Shown: piece by piece, positions 1 to 6,113 of the stretch
Layout: each line of letters begins with the position of its first letter
Numbering within the stretch: position 1 is the first letter of the stretch
Source of the DNA: Nitrospinota bacterium
GTDB taxonomy: Bacteria; Nitrospinota; Nitrospinia; Nitrospinales; VA-1
Length of the DNA: 8,716 bases
Assembly: GCA_022567815.1 (NCBI GenBank)
Contig: JADFGI010000106.1
Span: forward strand, 1-8,716
Reading direction: 5' to 3'
Position numbers and translations under genes: made by a program
The notes under the pieces: model-generated
The model's input: the letters and a program-made list of their open reading frames with translations, nothing else
Told to the model about the DNA's origin: nothing
Database searches by the model: none

Positions 1-521
1 AGGCCTACATAGGAAGCGTTGATCGTGCCTTCGTTGAGAATCGAGGCCAGACTCCTGCTGGGGTCCTGGAAAAAATTGTAAGTGCGGTTGAGAAAATCCT
101 GGTCGGATATACTGAGCGTGGTGGCGAGCAGGCCGTGCACGTCCACCTGCGAACCGGGAAGAAATATAACGCCCGAGGGGTTGGTGATGAATACTTGTCC
201 GTTGGCGGACAAACGGCCCGCAATAATACTGGGGTCAATTCCTATCACCCGATTGAGCGCTACAGAATCAATACCGGGTTGTGAGAACTGCACCGATTCG
301 GCAGCGCCGATGTTGAATCCCTGCCAGTTGATGATCAGATTGCTGGTGTCCTGATGAATATGTAAATCCTGCGCGGTGTGCTGGTGGATGTTGCCCTGAC
401 CGCCGACAATATTGCCGTCCTGGGGCAAAGCAAAAACCAGGGAGACAGGAAACCCGATCCCTGAAATCAAACACGCCAATGAGACGGCAATTACTTTATT
501 GACAAGTTTCGACAGTCTCAT
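1..521 (-). CDS. TpsA-type exoprotein, N-terminal fragment (filamentous haemagglutinin TPS domain)
   Basis: Open frame from an ATG at 521-519 running off the left edge; 173 codons are visible. The product starts with a signal peptide (MRLSKLVNKV, then a hydrophobic stretch to about residue 31, likely cut after VFA and before LPQDG). Residues ~33-170 match the TPS (haemagglutination activity) domain: NIVGGQGNI, then NLIINWQGFNIG at 61-72, SVALNRVIG at 86-94, and the signature NPSGVIF at 114-120, a version of the NPxG motif that TpsB recognises. Known of the family: the TPS domain directs export through the TpsB pore, and the rest of these proteins is a long beta-helix adhesin, haemolysin or similar. 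Total size and C-terminal function cannot be seen. It starts 9 bp after the fecR stop, with AGGA at 532-529 as ribosome binding site. The TPS domain call is secure; the role (adhesin versus other exoprotein) is open. Confidence 0.93.
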   Translation of the reverse strand, partial: MRLSKLVNKVIAVSLACLISGIGFPVSLVFALPQDGNIVGGQGNIHQHTAQDLHIHQDTSNLIINWQGFNIGAAESVQFSQPGIDSVALNRVIGIDPSIIAGRLSANGQVFITNPSGVIFLPGSQVDVHGLLATTLSISDQDFLNRTYNFFQDPSRSLASILNEGTINASYVG

Positions 522-528
522 TATTCAA

Positions 529-532
529 TCCT
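529..532 (-). promoter_or_regulatory. Ribosome binding site of tpsA overlapping the fecR stop
   Basis: On the minus strand the sequence reads TAGGATTGAATAATG. The AGGA box shares bases with the TAG stop of the upstream FecR-domain gene and sits 7 nt before the tpsA ATG. This arrangement favours translational coupling, so FecR-like protein and TpsA are probably made together from one mRNA. Confidence 0.65.
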
Positions 533-1355
533 AGAAATTGCACAGGTTATTTTCGACGATAAATGGATTGTTCTCTTCAAAAAGTTCTGCCAGATCAGCT
601 TCCGAGGTCTGCAGGAAATCATCGGTGAACCCGGTTGTTTCTGCCGGTGTAAGAGCCGCCAAACCCAATACCATGATGTTTATCTGCGCCAGGGTTTTTT
701 CGGACAGCGGCATGGCGGGCGTCGGAGGCTTATCTTTGGGAATATTATTTCCCTCCCTGGCACACACCGTTACCACGGCACGAATTTCGGGATTAACATT
801 AGAGGTGTCCACGCAACCGGCCAGGTTGGCCACAAACGTATTACTCTCCGAGGAACTCGTGTATCCCTGGGTTCCGCGGGTGGCTATATTAGCGGTTGGC
901 GTGACGATCCTGAAAATGGAGTTTTTATTGGTTTGCGACTTGTTGACGATATACATGGAAAGACCGTAAGCCACTCCGATAACTCCCTGACGGAGTTTGT
1001 CTTCCGCATTGAAGAGATAGGACTCCACCTTCACTTCGGTATTGGGGCCCAGAGCAATGAGGCTGTTATCTATCAGAAGAATTTTGAGGCGGCTTTTACG
1101 GGAGGTGCGAAACTTATCTTGGGCGTATACGGCTTGATGAAATATTACCCGTTCCCATTTCTCAAAAGAAACCGTTTGAACCTCACCCGGCTTGGCTTCA
1201 GCCACGGGCTCGGAACCTGCCAGAAAGTACTCAATTGTACCGGTGATGCCAATTATCTTGCCAACAGGATTCTCCGCCGCAAAAGTTTGGCCCGATGGAA
1301 CCAATAAAAAGGCACATTGAAGAATAAAAAACGAACTTGTAATAAAGATTTTCAT
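531..1355 (-). CDS. FecR-domain secreted protein of the TPS locus
   Basis: 274 residues. An N-terminal signal peptide (MKIFITSSFFILQCAFLLVP, likely cut after TFAA at 27) points to export across the inner membrane. Residues ~30-45 (VGKIIGITGTIEYF) and ~72-165 carry the FecR-type beta fold: QAVYAQDKFRTSRKSRLKIL, then DNSLIALGPNTEVKVESY, then the hallmark TPTANIATRGTQG at 152-164. Classical FecR proteins are inner-membrane anti-sigma regulators with an N-terminal cytoplasmic part; this one has a signal peptide and no anti-sigma part, so it resembles stand-alone periplasmic FecR-domain proteins. Two cysteines (C181, C198) flank the end of the domain. The C-terminal ~70 residues (DDFLQTSEADLAELFEENNP) are acidic and not recognised. 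It sits between tpsB and tpsA and is probably co-transcribed with tpsA. No clear Shine-Dalgarno precedes the ATG. Domain call is firm; role as a secretion partner or structural accessory is inference. Confidence 0.85.
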   Translation of the reverse strand: MKIFITSSFFILQCAFLLVPSGQTFAAENPVGKIIGITGTIEYFLAGSEPVAEAKPGEVQTVSFEKWERVIFHQAVYAQDKFRTSRKSRLKILLIDNSLIALGPNTEVKVESYLFNAEDKLRQGVIGVAYGLSMYIVNKSQTNKNSIFRIVTPTANIATRGTQGYTSSSESNTFVANLAGCVDTSNVNPEIRAVVTVCAREGNNIPKDKPPTPAMPLSEKTLAQINIMVLGLAALTPAETTGFTDDFLQTSEADLAELFEENNPFIVENNLCNF

Positions 1356-1490
1356 AAATCACATCTGGCAAGAAATTTAGCTGGGCGGATTCAACTCTGA
1401 AGTGCAACAGTTAGTAAAGTTTCTTTTTGAAAAATAGCTCATAAGGTGTTTTGAACCTTAAACTTCTTTTGTAACGGTTTTATCACGATC

Positions 1491-1510
1491 ATGTCACAAA
1501 TTTATGACAT
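1491..1510. promoter_or_regulatory. 20-bp near-perfect palindrome, candidate operator for fecR-tpsA
   Basis: ATGTCACAAATTTATGACAT equals its reverse complement at 18 of 20 positions, with half-sites ATGTCA and TGACAT eight bases apart. Its centre lies about 45 nt downstream of the start predicted from the -10 box at 1558-1553 and about 145 bp before the fecR ATG. The geometry suits a dimeric helix-turn-helix regulator, acting as a roadblock if the promoter call is right. The cognate protein is unknown. Confidence 0.45.
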
Positions 1511-1552
1511 TCCTTAGAGATTGAAACGTTTTTTGCCTAATCCGGCATGGTG

Positions 1553-1580
1553 ATTATAATAAAAACCCCTGATTTGAAAA
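1553..1580 (-). promoter_or_regulatory. Candidate sigma70-type promoter for fecR-tpsA
   Basis: Read on the minus strand: -35 TTTTCA (1580-1575, 4 of 6 consensus), 16-bp spacer, -10 TATAAT (1558-1553, 6 of 6). Transcription would start near 1546, giving a ~190-nt leader before the fecR ATG. AT-rich DNA produces such matches by chance, so this is a moderate call. Confidence 0.35.
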
Positions 1581-1744
1581 GAAATAAATTCTTTCTTACA
1601 TGAATTCAATAAGTTAAAAATTTTACAGATTGAAGTAATAATATATATTGCTAATATCGCAGAGAAAAATCTCATCCATTTTGAAACTCAATGGCAAATG
1701 TATATTAAGAGAAAGGAATCGTCTGCCGTTTGATTTATGATTTG

Positions 1745-1767
1745 TTTGCCATTCAAAATATGGCAAA
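1745..1767. repeat. Inverted repeat TTTGCCAT / ATGGCAAA after tpsB
   Basis: TTTGCCAT (1745-1752), 7-nt loop, ATGGCAAA (1760-1767); a G-T and a T-A pair extend it by two. A third copy of the same word, ATGGCAAAT, is at 1691-1699. It is 54-76 bp beyond the tpsB stop. No T-tract follows on the minus strand, so it is a weak terminator at best; the extra copy 60 bp away fits a protein-binding word better. Confidence 0.35.
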
Positions 1768-1820
1768 TACTTTCAAGCCACGGTGAAAGACTGGGAAAAG
1801 CTGGTAGGAAAAATCTACGA

Positions 1821-3590
1821 TCAATAAGTTATGATGCCGTTCACATAAACGGTGCCGCTACTTCCATCAGAGGGACCCGGGCCTCTGAATGCCGAGGTGC
1901 CATATAGAATCGAAAAACTTGCGGACAGGTCATGGGGCTTGGATTTGGGAATGTTGATTCGGATTCCACCACCAGCGCCACTGATAGATTGATCCTTCTC
2001 TCCGGGTTGTTTATCCAAAACAAACACCTTGGCGTGGTCGACAAAAACGAAAAAAGACAGGACTTGATCGAGGGTCAATTTTCCGGACCCTATTGGAGAT
2101 TTATAAGGAATAGGAAGAACATACTCGAGGGAAAAGACATAACCGTTATCCCCGGAAAACTCGGCGAGCGGGTAACCCCGCACGGTACCAAAACCGCCAA
2201 TGGAAATTTGGTCGGGTGAAAGGACGCGATCACTGACAACCTGGCCTTCGGCTTTCATGTAAAAATAACTGTTTAAAATATTCGTGCCCTGGTAACGCAC
2301 TACGTCAACCGTAGCGACGGTGCCATTTCCACGGCCTTGCGCCCTGGAATTAGATGACCCGTTGGGATCGCTTTCGGTGAAGCCAAATTGGGTTCTGATA
2401 TTAAAATATGTGTTGCCCCTGAATGAATCCGAAAAATTCCCGCCAAGACCGACATAAAAATCGCCCAGCCTGTCATCACTGGTGGTTGTATCGCTAACGG
2501 GAACGAACTGCCGGTTTATAAATTTTCTGTATTCAAATCCCCCATTGGCCGCTATCCGCATGGTTCGATTGCGCAGAAGGACCTGATTGACCCCAATATC
2601 GTACAATACAGCTTCGCCCCCCGCTTCGAGAGAGGCAATATCCTCCCCCAACCTGAATTCGGAATAAGTGAAGGAACCTCTTATGGTAGTCCCATGATTG
2701 CCAATGGGAATACTATAAACCGGTTGGATAAAATGCTGTTTGGCATCGGATTCCACGACGCGAACCGAAAACTGATCGCCTAATTTTAAGAGACTGCCAA
2801 CCGTTGCAGTGAGACCAAATCGATTCTTTCCAGTAAACCTGGACCCGAAATTATCGGCGTCAAACGAGATCTGATAGGGCCGCGATTCAGTCACCTCCAG
2901 AACCAAATCCGACGTTCCCGGCAGTTCTCCCGGTTTCAATACGGAGCGGACCTGAACCCCCAGCATATCATTCAGCTCCAGAAGAACCCGTTCAAGGGTC
3001 TGTTCCTTTAAAATCTCATCTTCTGTGACGGCTTCAAGGCGTTTGACGAAATCGGAGCTCCTGAGCCTTTTGGTTCCCCGGACACTCACAGCCCCCACCC
3101 TTCCTTCGACAACCTTCAACTTGGCAACGCCATCCTTGATCTCCTGTTGCGGGATGAAGGCACGGGCAAGAATATAGCCTTCCGAGTTATAGTAGGCGGT
3201 GATCTCCTGGGCATACAAAGCCAAAACCCCCAAGGTCATCTCAATTCCTTCCTTAATATCGACCAGGGGAGCCAGGGTTTCATTGTCAAACAAGGTGTTG
3301 CCCTCAATTTCTATCTTCCTGACAAAGAAAGATGGCCCGGCGCCCGCATCTTCAAGTTTGCGGCTGTCTTTGATCGTGATATTCGGTATCTCACCTTTGG
3401 CGGGGATTATAACCTTGGGCTGGCTTTTACGGAGGGACTTTTCGACAACGCCCGATTGCCCGGCAGACGGAACCTGGGCCTTGGCTATCGACGGAAAAAT
3501 CATAATGGCCAAGGCGAGCCAATTGAGGCAAACTACCCAACAACCAACATTAAACCCAAGATGAGTAAATGCAAAAGTTCTTTTATTCAT
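1821..3590 (-). CDS. TpsB-family outer-membrane transporter (ShlB/FhaC/HecB type)
   Basis: 589 residues from the ATG at 3590-3588; FhaC-type proteins are of similar size. This start is chosen because it gives a signal peptide (MNKRTFAFTH, hydrophobic core, cut after IAKA at 38). An upstream in-frame ATG at 3728 would add 46 residues encoded by non-triplet tandem repeats and bury the signal peptide. Domains: N-terminal linker (39-85), POTRA1 (~88-163, FFVRKIEIEGNTLF to LKVVEGRVG), POTRA2 (~164-236, ending VTESRPYQI), then a 16-strand-type beta barrel (~237-589). VRGY at 470-473 is the conserved loop-6 motif of this superfamily, and the chain ends in an aromatic residue (ITY), as outer-membrane barrels do for BAM-dependent insertion. 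It should secrete the TpsA product encoded two genes downstream. No strong Shine-Dalgarno is seen. Confidence 0.93.
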   Translation of the reverse strand: MNKRTFAFTHLGFNVGCWVVCLNWLALAIMIFPSIAKAQVPSAGQSGVVEKSLRKSQPKVIIPAKGEIPNITIKDSRKLEDAGAGPSFFVRKIEIEGNTLFDNETLAPLVDIKEGIEMTLGVLALYAQEITAYYNSEGYILARAFIPQQEIKDGVAKLKVVEGRVGAVSVRGTKRLRSSDFVKRLEAVTEDEILKEQTLERVLLELNDMLGVQVRSVLKPGELPGTSDLVLEVTESRPYQISFDADNFGSRFTGKNRFGLTATVGSLLKLGDQFSVRVVESDAKQHFIQPVYSIPIGNHGTTIRGSFTYSEFRLGEDIASLEAGGEAVLYDIGVNQVLLRNRTMRIAANGGFEYRKFINRQFVPVSDTTTSDDRLGDFYVGLGGNFSDSFRGNTYFNIRTQFGFTESDPNGSSNSRAQGRGNGTVATVDVVRYQGTNILNSYFYMKAEGQVVSDRVLSPDQISIGGFGTVRGYPLAEFSGDNGYVFSLEYVLPIPYKSPIGSGKLTLDQVLSFFVFVDHAKVFVLDKQPGEKDQSISGAGGGIRINIPKSKPHDLSASFSILYGTSAFRGPGPSDGSSGTVYVNGIITY

Positions 3591-3599
3591 AAATAATCT

Positions 3600-3623
3600 T
3601 TTGACTCTTTGACTCTTTGACTC
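3600..3623. repeat. 8-bp tandem repeat TTTGACTC x3
   Basis: Three perfect copies of TTTGACTC at 3600-3607, 3608-3615 and 3616-3623, beginning 10 bp upstream of the tpsB ATG, in the predicted leader. On the mRNA strand the unit is GAGTCAAA; its position close to the start codon means copy number could alter ribosome access. Confidence 0.9.
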
Positions 3624-3647
3624 ATGGAATTCATCTAGCGGACTTTT

Positions 3648-3697
3648 TGTTGTTTTTGTTGCAGGCAGGATATGTTGTTTTTGTTGCAGGCAGGATA
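3648..3697. repeat. 25-bp perfect tandem duplication
   Basis: Bases 3648-3672 are repeated exactly at 3673-3697 (unit begins TGTTGTTTTTGTTG and ends CAGGCAGGATA). It lies in the predicted tpsB leader. Since 25 is not a multiple of three, the two copies would be read in different frames, which argues against this stretch being coding. Confidence 0.92.
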
Positions 3698-3729
3698 TTT
3701 TAAAATATAAACGACGAGACAATAACACG

Positions 3730-3758
3730 ATTAGCAGAATATTGAAATACTATTTCAA
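3730..3758 (-). promoter_or_regulatory. Candidate tpsB promoter
   Basis: Minus strand: -35 TTGAAA (3758-3753, 5 of 6), 17-bp spacer, -10 GCTAAT (3735-3730, 4 of 6). Transcription would start near 3723, giving a ~130-nt leader that carries both the 25-bp and 8-bp repeats. The -35 box is part of the 17-bp palindrome, so a bound repressor would block it. Confidence 0.35.
3742..3758. promoter_or_regulatory. 17-bp palindrome TTGAAATA-C-TATTTCAA, candidate operator
   Basis: Two perfect 8-bp arms around one central base. It overlaps the candidate tpsB -35 box and lies between the 21-bp duplication (3776-3817) and the 25-bp duplication (3648-3697). The shape is that of a dimeric repressor site; the binding protein is not identifiable from this window. 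Confidence 0.5.
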
Positions 3759-3775
3759 GCAAAAGAAATTTAATG

Positions 3776-3817
3776 GAAATGTTCTTATTGGAGTTTGAAA
3801 TGTTCTTATTGGAGTTT
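3776..3817. repeat. 21-bp perfect tandem duplication upstream of the tpsB promoter
   Basis: Bases 3776-3796 recur exactly at 3797-3817 (unit begins GAAATGTTCTTATTG and ends GAGTTT). The period of 21 bp is two helical turns, so any protein recognising the unit would sit twice on the same DNA face just upstream of the candidate -35 box. Confidence 0.92.
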
Positions 3818-3985
3818 TTATATAGCAATCTTCAACATAGGACGTTGGATTGTGGAGGTAAAGACGAGTTAGATTCCCCTGAGGACTTGTGAAAGCGGAT
3901 TCCGGGTTACGTAAAATAATTTCTGTAAAAAGGGGTGGCTTGGGAAGACAGGGTAATTTACAAAGTGGGAAGGCCGGTCATGCTT

Positions 3986-4276
3986 TTATTTCATGGAAAT
4001 GGTTTTGGGATGGTAATGACCTTCAATAATATGTTTGAATTCATGCATCACCACGGGCATGCTTTGAATGGACCACATTTCTTTTGTGCGAAAATTTACA
4101 AATCCCTTCACCAAACGAGAGCAGTTTAATGAGCAAACCTTCTGGTATTCAGAGTTTACCTTTTCGGCGCCTGCAATGTTAACCGAATATTCTCCCACCT
4201 GATAGGTTTGCGGGGACGAGCCCATGCCGGCACAGGAAGCTATAAAAAAAAATATTATTGGAATCAAATTTCTCAT
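3986..4276 (-). CDS. Small lipoprotein with HExxH motif
   Basis: 96 residues. The N-terminus MRNLIPIIFFFIASC is a lipoprotein signal with lipobox IASC, giving Cys15 as the lipidated residue and a mature chain of about 82 residues; the residues after it (AGMG) carry no Asp at +2. Near the C-terminus MPVVMHEFKHIIEGHYHP contains H78-E79-F-K-H82, the zinc-peptidase HExxH motif, followed by H87 and H89 as possible further metal ligands. The pattern is one residue off the metzincin HExxHxxGxxH spacing. A CxxxC pair (C48, C52) lies mid-chain. At this length a full protease fold is unlikely, so a metal-binding or minimal zincin-like protein is equally possible. The gene is preceded by a weak ribosome binding site and stands alone between the TPS locus and the kinase pair, on the same strand. 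I do not recognise the family. Confidence 0.65.
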   Translation of the reverse strand: MRNLIPIIFFFIASCAGMGSSPQTYQVGEYSVNIAGAEKVNSEYQKVCSLNCSRLVKGFVNFRTKEMWSIQSMPVVMHEFKHIIEGHYHPKTISMK

Positions 4277-4331
4277 GGATCAATTACAATCAGCATCCCG
4301 GCCAAGGAGTTAGTCTTAAAATCCTCCGGTT

Positions 4332-4371
4332 CCTTTTCAAAGGGACCAGGGAAACCCTTTCCGTGAAGAGG
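4332..4371. other. Long imperfect hairpin upstream of the lipoprotein gene
   Basis: CCTTTTCA (4332-4339) pairs with TGAAGAGG (4364-4371) with one wobble, and AAGGG (4340-4344) pairs with CCCTT (4355-4359), leaving a 10-nt loop and a 4-nt one-sided bulge (4360-4363). It starts 56 bp upstream of the lipoprotein ATG. It may be a leader structure of that gene or a read-through stop from the kinase operon; no T-tract supports the latter. Confidence 0.35.
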
Positions 4372-4412
4372 TTCCCTAATAAAGTTGATATTTGCTGACT
4401 TATAGGAGCAAA

Positions 4413-4562
4413 ATGCTTGCCAAAAATGCGCCAATCACGGTTTTTCAAATTAAGCCCGATTTTTCAAAATATTTAAATAGTGCGCCGTGGATCAAGTTTC
4501 CCGCTGATAACAAATTTTCAGACACACCGAGCACAACATGTCACAGTAACTTATTAATTTAA
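4413..4562 (+). CDS. Possible small protein, 49 residues (unrecognised)
   Basis: Plus-strand frame with an AGGAG box at 4404-4408 only 4 nt before the ATG, which is closer than usual. The product (begins MLAKNAPITVFQIKPDFSKY) has no signal peptide, membrane segment or family match that I recognise, and one cysteine near the end. It opposes the direction of both flanking genes. The main support is the ribosome-binding box; chance open frames of this size are common, so treat it as a candidate only. Confidence 0.2.
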   Translation: MLAKNAPITVFQIKPDFSKYLNSAPWIKFPADNKFSDTPSTTCHSNLLI

Positions 4563-4801
4563 TTGGATTTATTGGTTAAATGGGTAGTCAAACACACTTT
4601 CTATTGATCGAAGAAAGCAATGAATGGCTGAATTTTAAATTTTGCGAAAATTAATTGCGAGAAAGCTGGACACTGTAGTTATCGAGTCCAGTCGGGCCTT
4701 GGAACCAGAAACTTAATTGGCGGGGAATTATGATGCTGGAGGGGGGACGAATGCCTTGTATTTTATTGCAAGGGTATGCGGGCGGAGGGACTTTTTATTA
4801 A

Positions 4802-6007
4802 TTATTTGGCATGACCGATAGTAAAGTGGAATTCTGCCCCTTTACCCTCTTCGGAATCGAAATAAATTTTTCCCTGGTGATGGTCTTCAATGATTTCTCT
4901 ACAGGACATCAACCCGAATCCATAGCCATCTTCCTTTGTGCTGATACATTCTTTGAGCAATAGCGATTTTATATCCTCGGGTATACCTTTGCCATAGTCT
5001 TTCACGCTGATAAGGGTGGTCTCACCCTGTTCTTTGACATGGATATCGATTTGACCGTCCATTTTCGTGACGTATCCTGCATTGATTATCAGGTTTTGCA
5101 ATACTCTTTTGATATCGAGATAATTGAAGAACCCCTTGCGAGGATTTCCATCAATATGGATCTTGATACTTTTTCCCTTCAAAACCTTATGACAGGCCAG
5201 CTCTTCTACCGTTTCTTCAATCAAAGGCAAAAAATCCAACTCCGCACGATGATATTCGGTTTTGGCCTTTTTCACGCAGGCCAGGCTTTGATCGACCAGG
5301 GTCACCACGTTGTTCTTCACTGAGAGCATGGTGTCAAAACTTTTTTTAACTTTTTCCCAACCACTCCTTGCTTTGTGATATTCCTCGGTTCCACGCAGGG
5401 AGTTACAAATATCAGTCAATAAAATTTCAGCGATTCCCAGGGGAATCAGGCAGTTCTTCATGTCATTAGTGAAATTACTTATCTTTTGCATATCGTTTGC
5501 CATCATATCCAAATCATTTCGAATTCGGAGGGTGGACACTTTCATCATTTCCATTAAAGCGTCCGGATTGGTCGCTATATGTTCCTTAAATAATTTTTCG
5601 GAAATTTCCATAAGCAACACTTCAGTCAATGCGACCGCAGAGGCTGACCGGGGTTGAGAATCGATCAAAGCCATTTCGCCCAAATATTCTCCAGCGCCCA
5701 AAACTGCGATCCGCTTTTTGGCAGTGATTCCCTTGCAAATCAAAATGCAACCGGACAATATGATAAACATCTTTTTTTCCAGGTAGCCTTCTTTAAAAAG
5801 GACCTGGTCTTTTTTCAGGTAAACGTCTCTGCTATTTTGGGCGATTAAATCCACAATATTTGACGGTAGAACTCCAAAAAGATTGATCTTCCGCAAAAAT
5901 TCACGCTTTAACAAATCGATTTTTTCCGAAGATTCATTGATGTCAAGATCTTTAGCCAATTCAGGCGCATCATCCGCTTTCATATCTTCTGCATTGTCAT
6001 CTGGCAT
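4802..6007 (-). CDS. Cyclic-nucleotide-binding histidine-kinase-like protein lacking the phospho-acceptor His
   Basis: 401 residues, cytosolic (no signal or membrane segment). Acidic N-terminus (1-35), cyclic-nucleotide-binding fold (~43-152) with the phosphate-binding cassette GEYLGEMALIDSQPRSASA at ~107-124, including E111 and R120, then a helical linker and a dimerisation helix region (~175-248), and a HATPase domain (~258-401) with N-box LQNLIINA (N305, N309), G1 box DYGKG (337-341), G2 box GYGFGL (361-366) and GKG near the end. The H-box reads SNFTNDMKNCL: residue 181 is Asn (AAT at 5467-5465) where its neighbour has His. It therefore should bind ATP and possibly phosphorylate a partner in trans, but cannot be phosphorylated at this site. 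It follows its paralogue by 106 bp, has a GAGGGGG ribosome binding site ending 7 nt before the ATG, and is probably co-transcribed. Architecture is certain; loss of autophosphorylation is inference. Confidence 0.88.
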   Translation of the reverse strand: MPDDNAEDMKADDAPELAKDLDINESSEKIDLLKREFLRKINLFGVLPSNIVDLIAQNSRDVYLKKDQVLFKEGYLEKKMFIILSGCILICKGITAKKRIAVLGAGEYLGEMALIDSQPRSASAVALTEVLLMEISEKLFKEHIATNPDALMEMMKVSTLRIRNDLDMMANDMQKISNFTNDMKNCLIPLGIAEILLTDICNSLRGTEEYHKARSGWEKVKKSFDTMLSVKNNVVTLVDQSLACVKKAKTEYHRAELDFLPLIEETVEELACHKVLKGKSIKIHIDGNPRKGFFNYLDIKRVLQNLIINAGYVTKMDGQIDIHVKEQGETTLISVKDYGKGIPEDIKSLLLKECISTKEDGYGFGLMSCREIIEDHHQGKIYFDSEEGKGAEFHFTIGHAK

Positions 6008-6085
6008 TGAATTTCCCCCTCACAAACTATCCCTACGCCTTAAAAAAAATTGGAACATTTTTTTATAAAAACCAAGCTCCCTGAA

Positions 6086-6100
6086 TCTGAAACCTTCAGA
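6086..6100. other. Hairpin between the two kinase genes
   Basis: TCTGAA-ACC-TTCAGA, six perfect pairs and a 3-nt loop, 13 bp after the stop of the upstream kinase gene. On the minus (transcribed) strand it is followed by TTCAGGG rather than a T-tract, so it is more likely an mRNA-processing or partial attenuation element than a full terminator. AT-rich DNA follows to the ribosome binding site of the second gene. Confidence 0.35.
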
Positions 6101-6113
6101 GTTTTAGAATGAA

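Larger units (their letters stand above)
1356..1820. other. Intergenic region between tpsB and fecR (465 bp), no gene
   Basis: AT-rich and without a convincing open frame on either strand. It contains a candidate minus-strand promoter (1553-1580), a near-perfect palindrome (1491-1510), a 10-pair inverted repeat next to the tpsB stop (1743-1769) and a small AAAGAA/TTCTTT inverted repeat near 1580-1596. The gap is large for an operon, so the fecR-tpsA pair probably has its own promoter and can be set independently of tpsB. No tRNA or recognisable riboswitch fold was seen. Confidence 0.7.
3591..3985. other. Upstream region of tpsB (395 bp), no gene, repeat-rich
   Basis: Holds three separate tandem duplications, a 17-bp palindrome over a candidate promoter, and a perfect but AT-only 14-bp palindrome (ATATTTTAAAATAT, 3695-3708) at the end of the 25-bp repeats. 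From 3818 to 3985 nothing recognisable was found, including no clear terminator for the lipoprotein gene that ends at 3986, so some read-through into tpsB is possible. Confidence 0.6.
4277..4801. other. Intergenic region (525 bp) between lipoprotein and second kinase-like gene
   Basis: Contains the long hairpin at 4332-4371 and a possible small gene at 4413-4562. Also visible are AATTTT-GCG-AAAATT at 4638-4652 and a short CCTTG/CAAGG stem with a 10-nt loop at 4754-4773, 29-48 bp past the stop of the kinase-like gene. The latter has no T-tract on the minus strand and is only a weak terminator candidate. Nothing else was recognised. Confidence 0.5.

Noticed and set aside
538..1307. Long plus-strand frames opposite the FecR-domain gene
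   Set aside because: No recognisable domains; the minus-strand frame has a signal peptide and the FecR signature.
3695..3708. Perfect palindrome ATATTTTAAAATAT as an operator
   Set aside because: Composed only of A and T in an AT-rich region, so likely by chance; noted only within the intergenic description.
3591..3728. N-terminal extension of TpsB starting at an in-frame ATG at 3728
   Set aside because: The added 46 residues come from 25-bp and 8-bp repeats read in shifting frames, and they would place the obvious signal peptide internally. The ATG at 3590 gives a normal exported protein.
3600..3817. CRISPR-like array
   Set aside because: The repeats are direct, contiguous tandem units of different lengths with no spacers, and no cas genes are present.
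3935..4129. Plus-strand 64-codon frame opposite the lipoprotein gene
   Set aside because: It is the complement of the lipoprotein sequence, with no domain match; its histidine-rich look is a by-product of the opposite strand.
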